Positions 27,879 to 37,700 of a stretch of DNA of 64,000 bases are shown here, piece by piece (positions within the stretch are counted from its first letter, which is position 1; every line of letters begins with the position of its first letter). The DNA is taken from assembly GCA_963759295.1 (NCBI GenBank), contig CAVWYT010000010.1, positions 811,801 through 875,800 on the forward strand. Direction: 5' to 3'. Origin of the DNA: WHSW01 sp963759295 (GTDB lineage Bacteria > Actinomycetota > Thermoleophilia > Solirubrobacterales > 70-9). A model generated the notes under the pieces. The model saw only the letters and a program-made list of their open reading frames with translations, searched no databases and was not told the origin of the DNA. Position numbers and translations under genes: made by a program.

Positions 27879-28853
27879 ATGATCAGCGAAGAGCCGCAGC
27901 CGTCGAGACGCCGAGCGCCGCTGCCGGCGCGACTGCTCGGGATCGGCGCTCGCGGCGCGGAGCGCGTCGCCTCCGCTGCCGGAATCGACGACGCGGTCGA
28001 GCGGACCACCGAGGAGGCGTTGGTGCGCGCGCTCGAGAGCCCGGCCGTTGAGCGCGCGGTCGTCCGGGTGCTCGAGAGCGGTGCGGCCCAGGAGTCGCTG
28101 CAGCGAGCGCTCGCGAGCCCAGCCGTGGAGCGCGCGGCGGTCCAGGCCCTCGACTCCGAGCTCATCGACCGCGTCTGGGAGCGCCTGCTCGCCTCCGACG
28201 AGGCGCAGAAGCTCGTCGAGCGGATCGCCGAGGCGCCCGAGGTTCGCGCCGCGATCGCCTCACAGGGGGTCGGGCTGCTCGACGACATCGGACGCCAGGT
28301 ACGCAAGATCGCCGGGCGGCTCGACGACGTGCTCGAGCGAGCGGTGCGCCGGGTGATCCGCCGGCCGCGAGCGGCGCCGACCGAGAACGTCGGCGTGCTC
28401 ACGCGGCTGCTCGCCTTCGTCCTCGACGGCGTCCTCCTCAACGGCTTCTTCCTGCTTGCCGCGGCCGTGCTCACCGCGCTGTTCGGCGGCGATGGGGTCT
28501 CGGGCACGGGGCTCGCATTCGGCGCCGTCGCCTGGATCATCGCCGGCGGCGCCTATCTGTTCACGTTCTGGTCGCTCGCCGGCCAGACGCCCGGAATGCG
28601 CGCGCTGTCGATCAGGATCCTCGCCGACGGCTCACCGCAGCTCGGGGCGCGGCGCGCCCGCCGGCGGCTGGTGGGGGCCGTGCTCGCCGCGATCCCGTTC
28701 GGGCTCGGCTTCGCCGGCGTGATCACCCGCGACGACCGGCGCGGCTTCCACGACCGCCGCGCCGGTACCGACGTGGTGCGGGTGGATCCCACGCCGGCCC
28801 CGTACTCGCGGAGCTCGGCGACGCCCTTGGAGCCGCCGGCGCGGACGCAATAG
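27879..28853 (+). CDS. RDD-family membrane protein with N-terminal helical repeats
   Basis: 324 residues from ATG 27879. Residues 30-155 are charged amphipathic helices containing repeats of the form ALESPAVERAVVRVLES, ALASPAVERAAVQALDS and IAEAPEVRAAIASQG, a period of about 20 residues. The RDD domain follows with helices FVLDGVLLNGFFLLAAAVLT and AFGAVAWIIAGGAYLFTFWS, then GQTPGMRALSIRILADG and a third helix. The usual R-D-D is represented by LLAFVLDG and TRDDRRGFHDRRAGT. Transport role speculative. The stop is 11 bases before the next start. Confidence 0.82.
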   Translation: MISEEPQPSRRRAPLPARLLGIGARGAERVASAAGIDDAVERTTEEALVRALESPAVERAVVRVLESGAAQESLQRALASPAVERAAVQALDSELIDRVWERLLASDEAQKLVERIAEAPEVRAAIASQGVGLLDDIGRQVRKIAGRLDDVLERAVRRVIRRPRAAPTENVGVLTRLLAFVLDGVLLNGFFLLAAAVLTALFGGDGVSGTGLAFGAVAWIIAGGAYLFTFWSLAGQTPGMRALSIRILADGSPQLGARRARRRLVGAVLAAIPFGLGFAGVITRDDRRGFHDRRAGTDVVRVDPTPAPYSRSSATPLEPPARTQ

Positions 28854-28864
28854 ACTCGGCCGCG

Positions 28865-29184
28865 ATGGCCGACGTGGCTGCCGGAGAGGCGACGCGCAGG
28901 GAGATAGCGGTCGAGAGCCCAGCCACGGGGGAGACGATCGCCACGGTTCCCGAGCTCCGGGCCGAGGAGGTTCGCGCGCTCGTCGCCGCGGCCCGAGCCG
29001 CGCAGCCCGCCTGGGACGAGCCGCCGAGATCGTCGCCGGAGCGCGCGGGGCGCCGGACTGGAAGCGCGGCGACGACCTCGAGGCGTTCATCGGCGCGATC
29101 AACGAGCAGCCGATCGCGCCCCGCGAGTTCGTCCTCTTTCTCGGCGCTCGCCCGCCGGACCGCGCACGCGATAGCCACCGGCTG
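28865..29184 (+). pseudogene. aldehyde dehydrogenase remnant (N-terminal 50 residues)
   Basis: ATG 28865 with TAGACT 8 bases upstream starts a clean ALDH N-terminus (IAVESPATGETIATVPELRA, AARAAQPAWDE). After residue 53 ALDH similarity ends. A one-base-shifted frame continues as unrelated but protein-like sequence (APDWKRGDDLEAFIGAINEQ, PREFVLFLGARPPD) running into the next gene. The remaining 400 residues of an ALDH, including the catalytic Cys, are missing, so this is a deletion product or assembly join. Its promoter probably now drives the hydrolase. Confidence 0.55.
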
Positions 29185-30093
29185 ATGCGGGTCACCGAGG
29201 AGCGCCGGGCGCCCGCGAACGGGATCGAGCTCGCCTACCAGGAGCTCGGTGATCCCGACGGCGAGCCGATGGTTCTCGTCATGGGCCTGGGGACGCAGAT
29301 GATCCACTGGCCCGACGGGTTCTGCGAGCTGCTCGTCGACGCCGGCTTCCGGGTGATCCGGTTCGACAACCGCGACGGCGGCAACTCGACCTGGATCGAC
29401 GCCCCCGTCCCGAGCCGCATTGCGATGCTCCTCGGGCTGCGGCGCGGGCTCGCCTACACGCTCGACGACATGGCCGACGACCTCGCCGGGTTGATCGAGT
29501 GGCTCGAGATCGCGCCCGCGCACGTGGTCGGTGTCTCGCAGGGCGGGATGATCGCCCAGGTGCTCGGCTACCGCCGCCCCGAGCTCGTCGCCTCGCTGGG
29601 CCTGATCATGACCGGCAGCGGCAAGCGGGTCGGCTCCGTACCGCGGATGCGAGCGCTCGGCACCCTGATGCGTGAGCTCCCAAACGATCGGGACGCCTTT
29701 GTCGAGGCGATGGTGAAGGTCTTCAAGGTGATCGGGTCGCCGGCCTACCCCGAGGACACCGAATGGCTGCGCGAGGCGATCGCCGCCGGCTTCGAGCGCG
29801 GCAACAACCCCGCCGGCACGGCGCGCCAGCTGCACGCGATCACCGCCTCTGGCGATCGCACCCGCCGCCTGAGGGCCGTCCGCGCGCCGACCGTCGTCAT
29901 CCACGGGACCAAGGACCCGCTGGTGCGCCCGACCGCCGGCCGCGCGCTTGCCAGGGCGATCCCGGGTGCGCGCCTCGAGCTGATCGACGGCATGGGCCAC
30001 GATCTCCCCCCGGGGCTCTGGCGGCGGATCAGCGGCCTGCTGATCGACAACGCGCGCCGCGCGGCCCGGGCTCCGGCCCCGGTTCGCGGCTAG
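29185..30093 (+). CDS. alpha/beta-hydrolase, paralogue of the fusion N-terminus at 34.7 kb
   Basis: 302 residues. MVLVMGLGTQMIHWPDGFCE (oxyanion region), VIRFDNRDGGNSTW, HVVGVSQGGMIAQVLGY (nucleophile Ser), VVIHGTKDPLVRPTAG (Asp) and IDGMGHDLPPGLWRRI (His): complete triad. Strikingly similar along its length to residues 1-300 of the protein starting at 34738 (shared motifs QMI-WPDG-CE, RVIRFDNRD, FERG-NPAGT-RQL, GMGHDLP). Likely ester or lactone hydrolase. The start is listed at ATG 29185. Its TAG shares a CTAG with the DUF559 gene on the other strand. Confidence 0.87.
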   Translation: MRVTEERRAPANGIELAYQELGDPDGEPMVLVMGLGTQMIHWPDGFCELLVDAGFRVIRFDNRDGGNSTWIDAPVPSRIAMLLGLRRGLAYTLDDMADDLAGLIEWLEIAPAHVVGVSQGGMIAQVLGYRRPELVASLGLIMTGSGKRVGSVPRMRALGTLMRELPNDRDAFVEAMVKVFKVIGSPAYPEDTEWLREAIAAGFERGNNPAGTARQLHAITASGDRTRRLRAVRAPTVVIHGTKDPLVRPTAGRALARAIPGARLELIDGMGHDLPPGLWRRISGLLIDNARRAARAPAPVRG

Positions 30094-31037
30094 GCGACGA
30101 TCGCGAGCGCGCGGCGCAGGTCGGCGACCACGAGCCCGGACTCTCGCGTTACCTGCTGCCACGTGTATCGCACTACCGCGCAGCCCAGCGTCCGGAGGGC
30201 CAGATCGCGACGCCGATCGCGCTCGGCCGCCGCGACGCGGTCGTGGGAGTCATGGCCGTCCAATTCCGCGACCAGGCGCTGCTCGCGCCAGAACGCATCG
30301 ACCATCAGACCGCCGACGAAGGCGTTCAGCTTCGGGATCGGCAGAGCCGCCGACTCGCACAAGGCGAGGAAGCGCTCCTCGAGGACGCTGCGGGCGCTCG
30401 CCAGCTCCGGTAGGTGCGAGTCGAGCGCCGCGCGCAAGGGCGCGGAGCCCGGCCGGCCGCGGCCGAGGGTCGCTCGAACCGCCGCCGGATCTAGCAGCCC
30501 CCGATGATCCGCTTCGGCGAGCGCGCGCCGCAGGTCCGGATCGCGCATCGTCGCGGCCAGGTCGAGCAGCGTCCGGGGGACCGATGTCACCGGCAGACCC
30601 TTGTGACGCACTGCCGGCACGGGGGTGTGGTGGTGGACTCGCAGGCTGGTCCATGATCGTCGTCGCGACGGGCAGGTGATGTGGACGCGGCGGGGTGAGG
30701 CGGCGAGCAGGCCCAACCACCAGGCGCCCGTCTGGTGGCTGAGAGCCGAGCCCGGCCCGCCGTAGAGGAGCGCGGCGTTCAGGTGGCCCGTGACGCTGAG
30801 CGCGCGGTGTCCAACGGCGTACACGCTCGGATGGATGCGGTGCAGTCGTCCCGCCGTGACCCAACGCGAGATCGTGGATCCGCTCACCCCGACGGCCGCG
30901 AGCTGCCCCCGGCCCACGACGCCCGATTGGCGCTCCGCCAGCGCTGCGATACGAGCTTCGACGCTCCGCGCCCGAGGGGTGGCCGTAGAACGTCGAGGTT
31001 CGGGCATGGGGCCACGGTCGCGGGCCCGGCGCGGCAA
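30090..31037 (-). CDS. AbiEi-antitoxin-like winged-helix protein with DUF559 nuclease-like domain
   Basis: 315 residues from 31037; ATG 31007 (MPEPRRST) is an alternative start. N-terminal wHTH (VVGRGQLAAVGVSGSTISRW, AGRLHRIHPSVYAVGHRA) as in type IV antitoxin AbiEi proteins. The C-terminal Vsr-like DUF559 domain has MVDAFWREQRLVAELDGHDS, DRRRDLALRTLGCAVVRYTW. No AbiEii-type toxin lies nearby, so it is an orphan. Common as multicopy orphans in related actinobacteria; role unknown. Confidence 0.8.
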   Translation of the reverse strand: MPRRARDRGPMPEPRRSTATPRARSVEARIAALAERQSGVVGRGQLAAVGVSGSTISRWVTAGRLHRIHPSVYAVGHRALSVTGHLNAALLYGGPGSALSHQTGAWWLGLLAASPRRVHITCPSRRRSWTSLRVHHHTPVPAVRHKGLPVTSVPRTLLDLAATMRDPDLRRALAEADHRGLLDPAAVRATLGRGRPGSAPLRAALDSHLPELASARSVLEERFLALCESAALPIPKLNAFVGGLMVDAFWREQRLVAELDGHDSHDRVAAAERDRRRDLALRTLGCAVVRYTWQQVTRESGLVVADLRRALAIVA

Positions 31038-31070
31038 CTCAAGGTGCAGGTGTGGCGGGGGTGTGACGGC

Positions 31071-31691
31071 TTAGAGTCGGATCACGATCGCCGAGGTGAT
31101 CAGCTCGGCGAGCGGGCCGGTGGGGATGCCGTTGATCGTCCCGCCGCCCGAAACGACGTGGACGCGACCGCCGTCGTCGATGAGCTCCATGTCGAGGTCG
31201 ACCGGGACACTGGTCTCGGTCGGCCCGAGCAGCTCGCCGAAGATCTGGTCGACGAGGCTCTCTCCCGGAAGCTCGACCCCCTCGAGGCCGTAGTCGACCA
31301 GCTGCTCGGGGGAGGCTTGCCCGGTCGAGACGAGGTGATACGGCGCAGGGGCGTCGCGGGTGAGGTGGAAGCTGTCGATCTCGAACGGCCCCGCCCTCGA
31401 GCTCGTGATCGCGACGTCGACGATCGAGAACCCGTCGAGGCGGTCGAGCACGGGCTCGGGCTGGTCGAGGTCGAGGTCGAGGTCGCGGGCGGAGACCTGG
31501 AAGCGCTCGCCGTCGCCCCACAGCAGGCGCAGCGCCGGGACCGCCCCGATCGTGACCGCGGCGCTGCCGCCGTTCTCGGTCAGCCGGTCGGCGACCCTGC
31601 GCTCTCCGACCGCGGGGACGATGAGCTGGCTCGCGACCAAGACGAACACGACGGCGGCGGCGGCGATCATCCCCCAGCGAAAGCGCGTCAT
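31071..31691 (-). CDS. DUF2993-family (LmeA-like) exported protein
   Basis: 206 residues. N-terminal membrane anchor (WGMIAAAAVVFVLVASQLIV), then a beta-rich lipid-binding-like domain with VGERRVADRLTENGGSAAV, LDRLDGFSIVDVAITSSRAG and a C-terminal GGGTINGIPTGPLAELITS. LmeA in mycobacteria is a periplasmic phospholipid-binding protein affecting mannan elongation, and similarity is at the domain level only. Start ATG 31691 overlaps the start of the divergent gene in a CATG. Confidence 0.75.
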   Translation of the reverse strand: MTRFRWGMIAAAAVVFVLVASQLIVPAVGERRVADRLTENGGSAAVTIGAVPALRLLWGDGERFQVSARDLDLDLDQPEPVLDRLDGFSIVDVAITSSRAGPFEIDSFHLTRDAPAPYHLVSTGQASPEQLVDYGLEGVELPGESLVDQIFGELLGPTETSVPVDLDMELIDDGGRVHVVSGGGTINGIPTGPLAELITSAIVIRL

Positions 31692-32502
31692 GCTGGAAGC
31701 TTGGCACGCCGCAACGACCGCGGACCGATTCGTGATTTCGGATTTCTGGAACGACCAACTCGTCGCGCACGACCGTCAGTGGTTGTTCTTGGTGCTGCTC
31801 GGGCTCGTGCTCTCGTTCGGCTTCATCCGCCTCTCGACCCGGTTGATGCGCAGCCCGCGGGTGCCGTGGTGGCCCGGAAGCGTGGTCAGCGACAGCGGCT
31901 TGCACGTCCACCACCTCGTGTTCGGGATCGCGCTGATGATCGCCGCCGGCACGATCAGCTTCGCCGGATTCGCCACCTCGCCGATCTACGAGATCTGCGC
32001 CTTCGCCTTCGGCGTCGGGATTGGGCTGACGATCGACGAATTCGCCCTCTGGCTGCACCTCGACGACGTCTACTGGTCGAAGGAGGGCCGCAGCTCGATC
32101 GACGCGGCCGTGCTCGTCGTCGCCGCGATCGGCCTCGCGCTGGTCGGGATCCGGCCGTTCGACGTCACCACCGACAGCGTCGGCGCGGTCGCCGGCTCGA
32201 TCATCGTCCTGCTCCTGAACCTGGCGATGGTCCTGATCTGCCTCGCCAAGCAGCGCCTGGTCCACGGGACGATCGGGTTCCTGGTGCCGCCGCTGGCGAT
32301 CTACGGGGCGTGTCGGACCGGTAAGCCGAGCTCGCCGTGGGCACGGCGGCTCTACGGCGAGCGCCGTCCGGCCAAGCAGGCGAAAGCCGCGCGTCGCTTC
32401 TCGCCCGATCGGCGCACCGAGCGCTTCAAGGAACGGGTTCGCGACATCCTCGGCGGCGCCACCGAGGAGGAGTACCGGGAGAAGATCAAGCGGCGCTCGT
32501 GA
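31690..32502 (+). CDS. integral membrane protein, unknown function
   Basis: 270 residues from ATG 31690; GTG 31732 (VISDFWNDQL) is an alternative and may be the true start, because ATG 31690 overlaps the divergent start codon. About six helices: FLVLLGLVLSFGFIRLSTRL, HHLVFGIALMIAAGTISFAG, FAFGVGIGLTIDEFALWLHL, DAAVLVVAAIGLALVGI, IIVLLLNLAMVLICL and GTIGFLVPPLAIYG. A His-rich loop (DSGLHVHHLV) and an acidic pair (DEFALWLHLDD) could bind metal. The C-terminus is basic and cytoplasmic. Confidence 0.8.
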   Translation: MLEAWHAATTADRFVISDFWNDQLVAHDRQWLFLVLLGLVLSFGFIRLSTRLMRSPRVPWWPGSVVSDSGLHVHHLVFGIALMIAAGTISFAGFATSPIYEICAFAFGVGIGLTIDEFALWLHLDDVYWSKEGRSSIDAAVLVVAAIGLALVGIRPFDVTTDSVGAVAGSIIVLLLNLAMVLICLAKQRLVHGTIGFLVPPLAIYGACRTGKPSSPWARRLYGERRPAKQAKAARRFSPDRRTERFKERVRDILGGATEEEYREKIKRRS

Positions 32503-32573
32503 GCCCGTCGGGGCGCCGGGCTCGGCGATCTCCGCGCGGCCGGCGGCGTCTTGCTCGAGTACCGTGGTCGGAG

Positions 32574-34748
32574 GTGCCAGACCGCGATCCCCGAGTGCTT
32601 GCGATCGACGCCGGCGGGACGATGACCGACACGTTCATCGTCGACAGTGCCGGGAGCTTCGTCGTCGGCAAGGCGCAGACGACGCCGGAGGACGAGGCGG
32701 CCGGGTTCATGGAGTCGGCCCGCGACGCCCTCGAGCAGTGGGACTCGACGCCCGAGGAAGCGTTCGGTCGGATCGCCTCCGGGATCTACTCGGGCACCGC
32801 GATGCTCAACCGGCTGCTGTCGCGCACGGGCCGTCGGATCGGCGCGATCGTCACCGCCGGCAACGAGGACTACCTCCGGATCGAGCGCGGCATCCAGACC
32901 TACCTGGGCTTCTCGTACTCGGATCGGCTCCACCTCGCGACCCACTTCCACAACGAGCCGATCGTTTCCCGCGACCGCATGAAGGGGGTCCGCGGGCGAA
33001 TCGACGTGATGGGGACCGAGGTGCTGCCGCTTCGTGAGGCCGACGTGCGCCAGGCGGCCGCGGAGCTCCTCGACGCCGAGGTCGAGGGGATCTGCATCTG
33101 CCTGTTGTTCGGCTATCGCAACGCCGAGCACGAGATCCGGGCCGCGGAGATCGTCGAGGAGGTGAAGGCCGAGCGCGGCCTGGGCCAGAACGGGGGTCCG
33201 GAGGCCGGAGGCCGGAGCGGCCAGGTGCCCGTGTTCGTGGCCTCCGAGCTCTACCCGCTGCGCCGCGACCTGCCGCGGCTCAACTCGACCTTGATCGAGG
33301 CCTACGCCGCCGAGCCCTCGCGCGGCTCGATGCAGCGGGTGCGCGACGAGACCAGGCGGGCGGGCGCCGGGTTCGAGCTCCGGGTGATGGCCTCGCACGG
33401 CGGGACGATCTCGATCGAGGCCAAGGAGCTCGCGACGACGCTGGTCTCGGGGCCGATCGGCGGCGTCGTCGGCGGCCAGGCGCTGACCCGCCGGATGGGG
33501 CTCTCGAACGTGCTCTGCACCGACATCGGGGGCACCTCGTTCGACATCGGGCTGATCACCGACGAGCGGTTCGAGATCACGCCGACCCCGGACATCGCCC
33601 GCTTCGTGCTCAACATGCCGCTGGTCCGGATCGACTCGATCGGCGCCGGCACCGGCTCGTTCGTGCGCGTCAACCCGAACTCCAACCGGCCCGAGCTCGG
33701 GCCCGACTCGGCGGGATCGCGGATCGGCGTCAGCTGGCCCGAGGGCGGCGTCGACACGGTCTCGGTCACCGACCTCGACCTCGTCCTCGGCCGCGTCAAC
33801 CCGAGCTACTTCCTCGGGGGCGACGTCGAGCTCGACCCCGAACGCGCGCGCGCCGAGGTCAAGCGCCAGGTGGCCGACCCGCTGGGGCTCGACGTCGCCG
33901 ACGCCGCGGCAGGGGTGATCGAGCTGTTCGAGCAGACGCTCCGGAACGAAGCGGTCGGCCGGATCCTCGGCAAGGGATACTCGCCGGCCGACTACGCGCT
34001 GCTCTGCTACGGCGGCGGCGGCCCGCTGCACGTCGCGGGCTACACGGAAGGCGTCGGCTACCGCGACGTGCTCGTGCCCGCCTGGGCCGCCGGCTTCTCC
34101 GCCTACGGATGCGCCTGCGCGGACTTCGAGTACCGCTACGACCAGACGGTCGACATGCCGATCCTGCCATCCGCCGAGGAAATGGAGAAGGCGGGGATCG
34201 GGTTCATGATCACCGGCGCCTGGCAGGGCCTCTCCGAGCGGGTCGCGGCCGAGTTCGCGAAGTCCCACGTCGATCGCGACCGGATCCGGTTCACGCACTC
34301 GGTGCGGATGCAGTACTACGGCCAGCTCAACGACATCGAGATCGTCTCTCCCCACATGGAGATGGAGGAGGGCGAGCACGTCGACGCGTTGATCGCCGCG
34401 TTCGAGGACGCCTACTCGAAGGTCTACGCGCGCTCGGCGCGCTCGCCCGAGCTCGGATACCTGATCACCCAGGCGATCGTCCACGGCTCGGTCGAGGTCG
34501 AGAAGCCGGCCCTTCCCGAGCTCGAGGAGGTACCGGGCAACCCGCCGGTCTCGGCGACGAGGAACGTGCGCTGGCAGGACGGGGACGCCGAGACCGAGAT
34601 CGTCCGGCTCGAGGACATCCGGGCCGGTCACGAGATCCCGGGCCCCGCGATCATCGAGCATTCGGCGACCACCTTCGCGATCCCACCGGGCCGCAGCGCG
34701 CGCATGGACGGCCATCAGATCTTCCACCTGGGGACCGGTGATGGCTGA
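32574..34748 (+). CDS. acxA: acetone carboxylase beta subunit / hydantoinase A family
   Basis: ATP-binding subunit of an acetone-carboxylase-type enzyme, which activates ketone and bicarbonate. 724 residues (AcxA is about 717). The signature VLAIDAGGTMTDTFIVD with FVVGKAQTTP distinguishes it from plain hydantoinases. It also has SGIYSGTAMLNRLLSR, FVASELYPLRRDLPRLNSTL, MASHGGTISIEAKELATTLV, SGPIGGVVGGQ, LCTDIGGTSFDIGLI and YALLCYGGGGPLHVAGYTEG. Start GTG 32574 follows GGAG. It overlaps the fused alpha/gamma gene by 8-11 bases, so both subunits are co-translated. The ketone substrate may be larger than acetone. Confidence 0.88.
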   Translation: MPDRDPRVLAIDAGGTMTDTFIVDSAGSFVVGKAQTTPEDEAAGFMESARDALEQWDSTPEEAFGRIASGIYSGTAMLNRLLSRTGRRIGAIVTAGNEDYLRIERGIQTYLGFSYSDRLHLATHFHNEPIVSRDRMKGVRGRIDVMGTEVLPLREADVRQAAAELLDAEVEGICICLLFGYRNAEHEIRAAEIVEEVKAERGLGQNGGPEAGGRSGQVPVFVASELYPLRRDLPRLNSTLIEAYAAEPSRGSMQRVRDETRRAGAGFELRVMASHGGTISIEAKELATTLVSGPIGGVVGGQALTRRMGLSNVLCTDIGGTSFDIGLITDERFEITPTPDIARFVLNMPLVRIDSIGAGTGSFVRVNPNSNRPELGPDSAGSRIGVSWPEGGVDTVSVTDLDLVLGRVNPSYFLGGDVELDPERARAEVKRQVADPLGLDVADAAAGVIELFEQTLRNEAVGRILGKGYSPADYALLCYGGGGPLHVAGYTEGVGYRDVLVPAWAAGFSAYGCACADFEYRYDQTVDMPILPSAEEMEKAGIGFMITGAWQGLSERVAAEFAKSHVDRDRIRFTHSVRMQYYGQLNDIEIVSPHMEMEEGEHVDALIAAFEDAYSKVYARSARSPELGYLITQAIVHGSVEVEKPALPELEEVPGNPPVSATRNVRWQDGDAETEIVRLEDIRAGHEIPGPAIIEHSATTFAIPPGRSARMDGHQIFHLGTGDG

Positions 34749-37700
34749 GCGAACGCCAACCTGGACCGGGGAGCGCTTCGCCGATGCGGGCCGCGGGATC
34801 GAGCTCTGCCACCAGGTGATCGGGGCCGCGGACGACCCGCCGTTGCTGCTGGTCGCGGGGATCGGCTCGCAGATGATCTCGTGGCCGGACGGGCTCTGCG
34901 AGCGGCTCGCCGGCCGGGGCCTCCGGGTGATCCGCTTCGACAATCGCGACTGCGGGCGCTCGACCTGGCTCGGTGAGCTCGGCGTCCCTTCGGTGAGCGC
35001 GGCGTATGAACGCAGGCTCGAGCGCCCCCCGTACCTGCTCTCCGACATGGCCGGCGACTGCGCCGGGCTGCTCGACGCGCTCGGGATCGAGGCCGCCCAC
35101 GTCGTCGGCGCCTCCCTGGGCGGGTTCGTCTCCCAGACGCTGGCGATCGATCGCCCGGAGCGCGTGCTCTCGTTGGCGTCGCTGATGTCGTCGACCGGCT
35201 CGGGAAGCGTCGGCCAGCCGACCCCGGCGGCGATGCACGCGCTGATGACCCCTCCGGCCGCCGACCTGGAGGGCTATGTCGAGGGCCTGGTCGCCGCGCG
35301 ACGGGTGATCGGCACCCCCGGGGTCGACGAGCGACCGGTGCGCGACCTGGCCCGGCGCGCCTTCGAGCGCGGCACCAATCCCGCGGGCACCCAGCGCCAG
35401 CTGGTCGCCTCGATCTGCTCGGGCGACCGCACCGACGGCCTGCGCGACCTCGACCTGCCGACCGTGGTCATCCACGGCGACGCCGACCCGCTGATCGACC
35501 TCTCCGGCGGCCGGGCGACTGCGGAGGCGATCCCGGGGGCCGAGCTGATCGTGATCGAGGGCATGGGCCACGACCTGCCCGCTTCGGCTTGGGCGCGGAT
35601 CGTGGACGCGATCGCCGCCAACTCCGCACGCGCGAGGGCAGGTCGCCGCATGACGATCGTCGACGCCACAAGGGAGCTCGAGCCGCGCCGCGACGAGCCG
35701 ATCGGCTGGGACGGCCGCAGGCTCGACGAGATGCTCGCCGATTCCGAGCGACTGTTCGCGGAGACCGGCTCCTACGCCGGGCTCAGCGGCGAGCTGGCGC
35801 TCAAGGACCGACACCCGATCGAGTACGAGAAGCTGTTCAGCCGCCTGCGCGGCGGACTGGTCTCGGCGCGCGAGACGGCGCTCAACATCTCGGCCTCGCC
35901 GATCGTGCGCGAGCTCGGCGAGCTCTGCTTCGCCCTCTACACGCCCGAGGGCGACTCGATCGCGCTCTCGACCGGGATCATCGTCCACGTCCACACGATG
36001 TCGGACGCGATCAAGTGGATGGTTCGCCAGGGCTACGAGGACAACCCCGGCATTCGCCCCGGCGACATCTTCGCCAACAACGACCCGACGATCGGCGACG
36101 TCCACAACGCCGACGTGCAGACCTTCGTGCCGATCTTCGACTTCACCGATCCGGCCCGTCCCGAGCTGATCGCCTGGGCGGGCGGGGTCACACACGTGCT
36201 CGACATCGGTGCCTCGACCCCGGGCGGGGTGCCCGTGGGACCGACCCACCGCCTCGACGACGGCATCGACCTCCCGTGCATGAAGATCGGCGAGCGTGAC
36301 GAGATCGCCCGCTGGCACCTGGAGCGCTGCGCGAAGCAGACCCGCGCCCCGATGTACTACCTGCTCGACGAGCGCACCCGGCTCGCGGGCTGTCACATGA
36401 TCCGGGAGGCGGTCGAGCGCGTGATCCTCTCCGAAGGGGTCGATCGCTTCAAGCAGTTCTCGCGCGAGGTGATCGAAGAGGGGCGGCGCTCGTTCAAGAG
36501 CCGGATCGTCGAGATGACCGTGCCGGGGCGCTACCGCACCGCCTCGTTCATGGACAACACCTATGCCGACAAGGTGCAGCTGCCGGCGCGGGCGCGCCGC
36601 GACTTCGTGATGCACGCGCCGTTCGAGGTCCGGATCGGCGGCGACGGCGACTACGCGCTCGATCTCGACGGCTGCTCGGCCTGGGGCTGGCACTCGATGA
36701 ACTGCACGCCGTCGGGGATGCAGGGCGCGATCTGGGTGATGTTCACGCAGACACTGATCTGCAACGACAAGGTCAACGACGGCGCCTACTTCGCGGTCAG
36801 CACGAACTTCCCCGAGGGCTCGATCTCCAACCTCGGCGATGCCGAGGGCTCGACCGGGATCGCGTGGGCGTTCCTGCAACCGGCGTTCACCGGGTATCCG
36901 CGCACGCTCTCCAGGGCGCTGCAGGCGCGCGGCTTCATCGAGGAGGTGATCGGCGCCTACTCGGTCTCCGGCAACGTGATCCAGGGGGGCGGGATCGACC
37001 AGTACGGCAACTCCTCGGCGATCATGAACTTCGAGATCGCCGCCCAGGGGATGGGCGCGAAGTACGTCCTCGACGGCACCGACACCTGCGCGGCGATGTT
37101 CAACCCGGAGGGAGACGCCGGCGACATCGAGATGTGGGAGCTGATCTGCCCGATGATCTACCTCTCGCGACGGATCAAGCCGAACACCGGCGGGCCCGGC
37201 CGCCACCGTGGGGGCTCGAGCTTCGAGTCGCTGCACATGATCTGGAACACGCCCTTCTGGGAGCTCCAGAACCTCGGCACCTCGCGTCTGTTCACCTCGC
37301 AGGGGATCTTCGGCGGCTACCCGGGCTCGGTCGCGTATCTGCACAACATCCGCAACAACAACCTGCGCGAGCTGGCGGAGGCGGGTGACGCCTACCCGAT
37401 CGCCGACGGCCCGTTCTCCGAGCTCGCCCTGACCGCGATCGAGGGCGAGCGCGAACTGCGGCTCGACAACTTCACCCTGCTCGAGCCGTTCGCCGAGGGC
37501 GATCTCTACCACTCGGTGATGAAGGGCGCGGCGGGGCTCGGCGACCCGCTCGAGCGCCCGGTCGAGTCAGTCGAGCGGGACGTCGCCGAGGGCCACCTCG
37601 AGCCCGGCTTCGCCGAGTCCGTCTACGCGGTCTCCGATCGCCCGGCGGCGAGGGCGAGGCGGCTCGAGCGCGCCGTGGCGGCGAGCGAGTGGTGGGCCCG

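Noticed and set aside
32352..37512. Very long reverse-strand open frames (up to 953 codons) opposite the carboxylase genes
   Set aside because: Composition is that of a high-GC shadow (runs of Asp/Arg/Val/Leu without motifs) and the forward strand carries fully recognisable acetone-carboxylase subunits.
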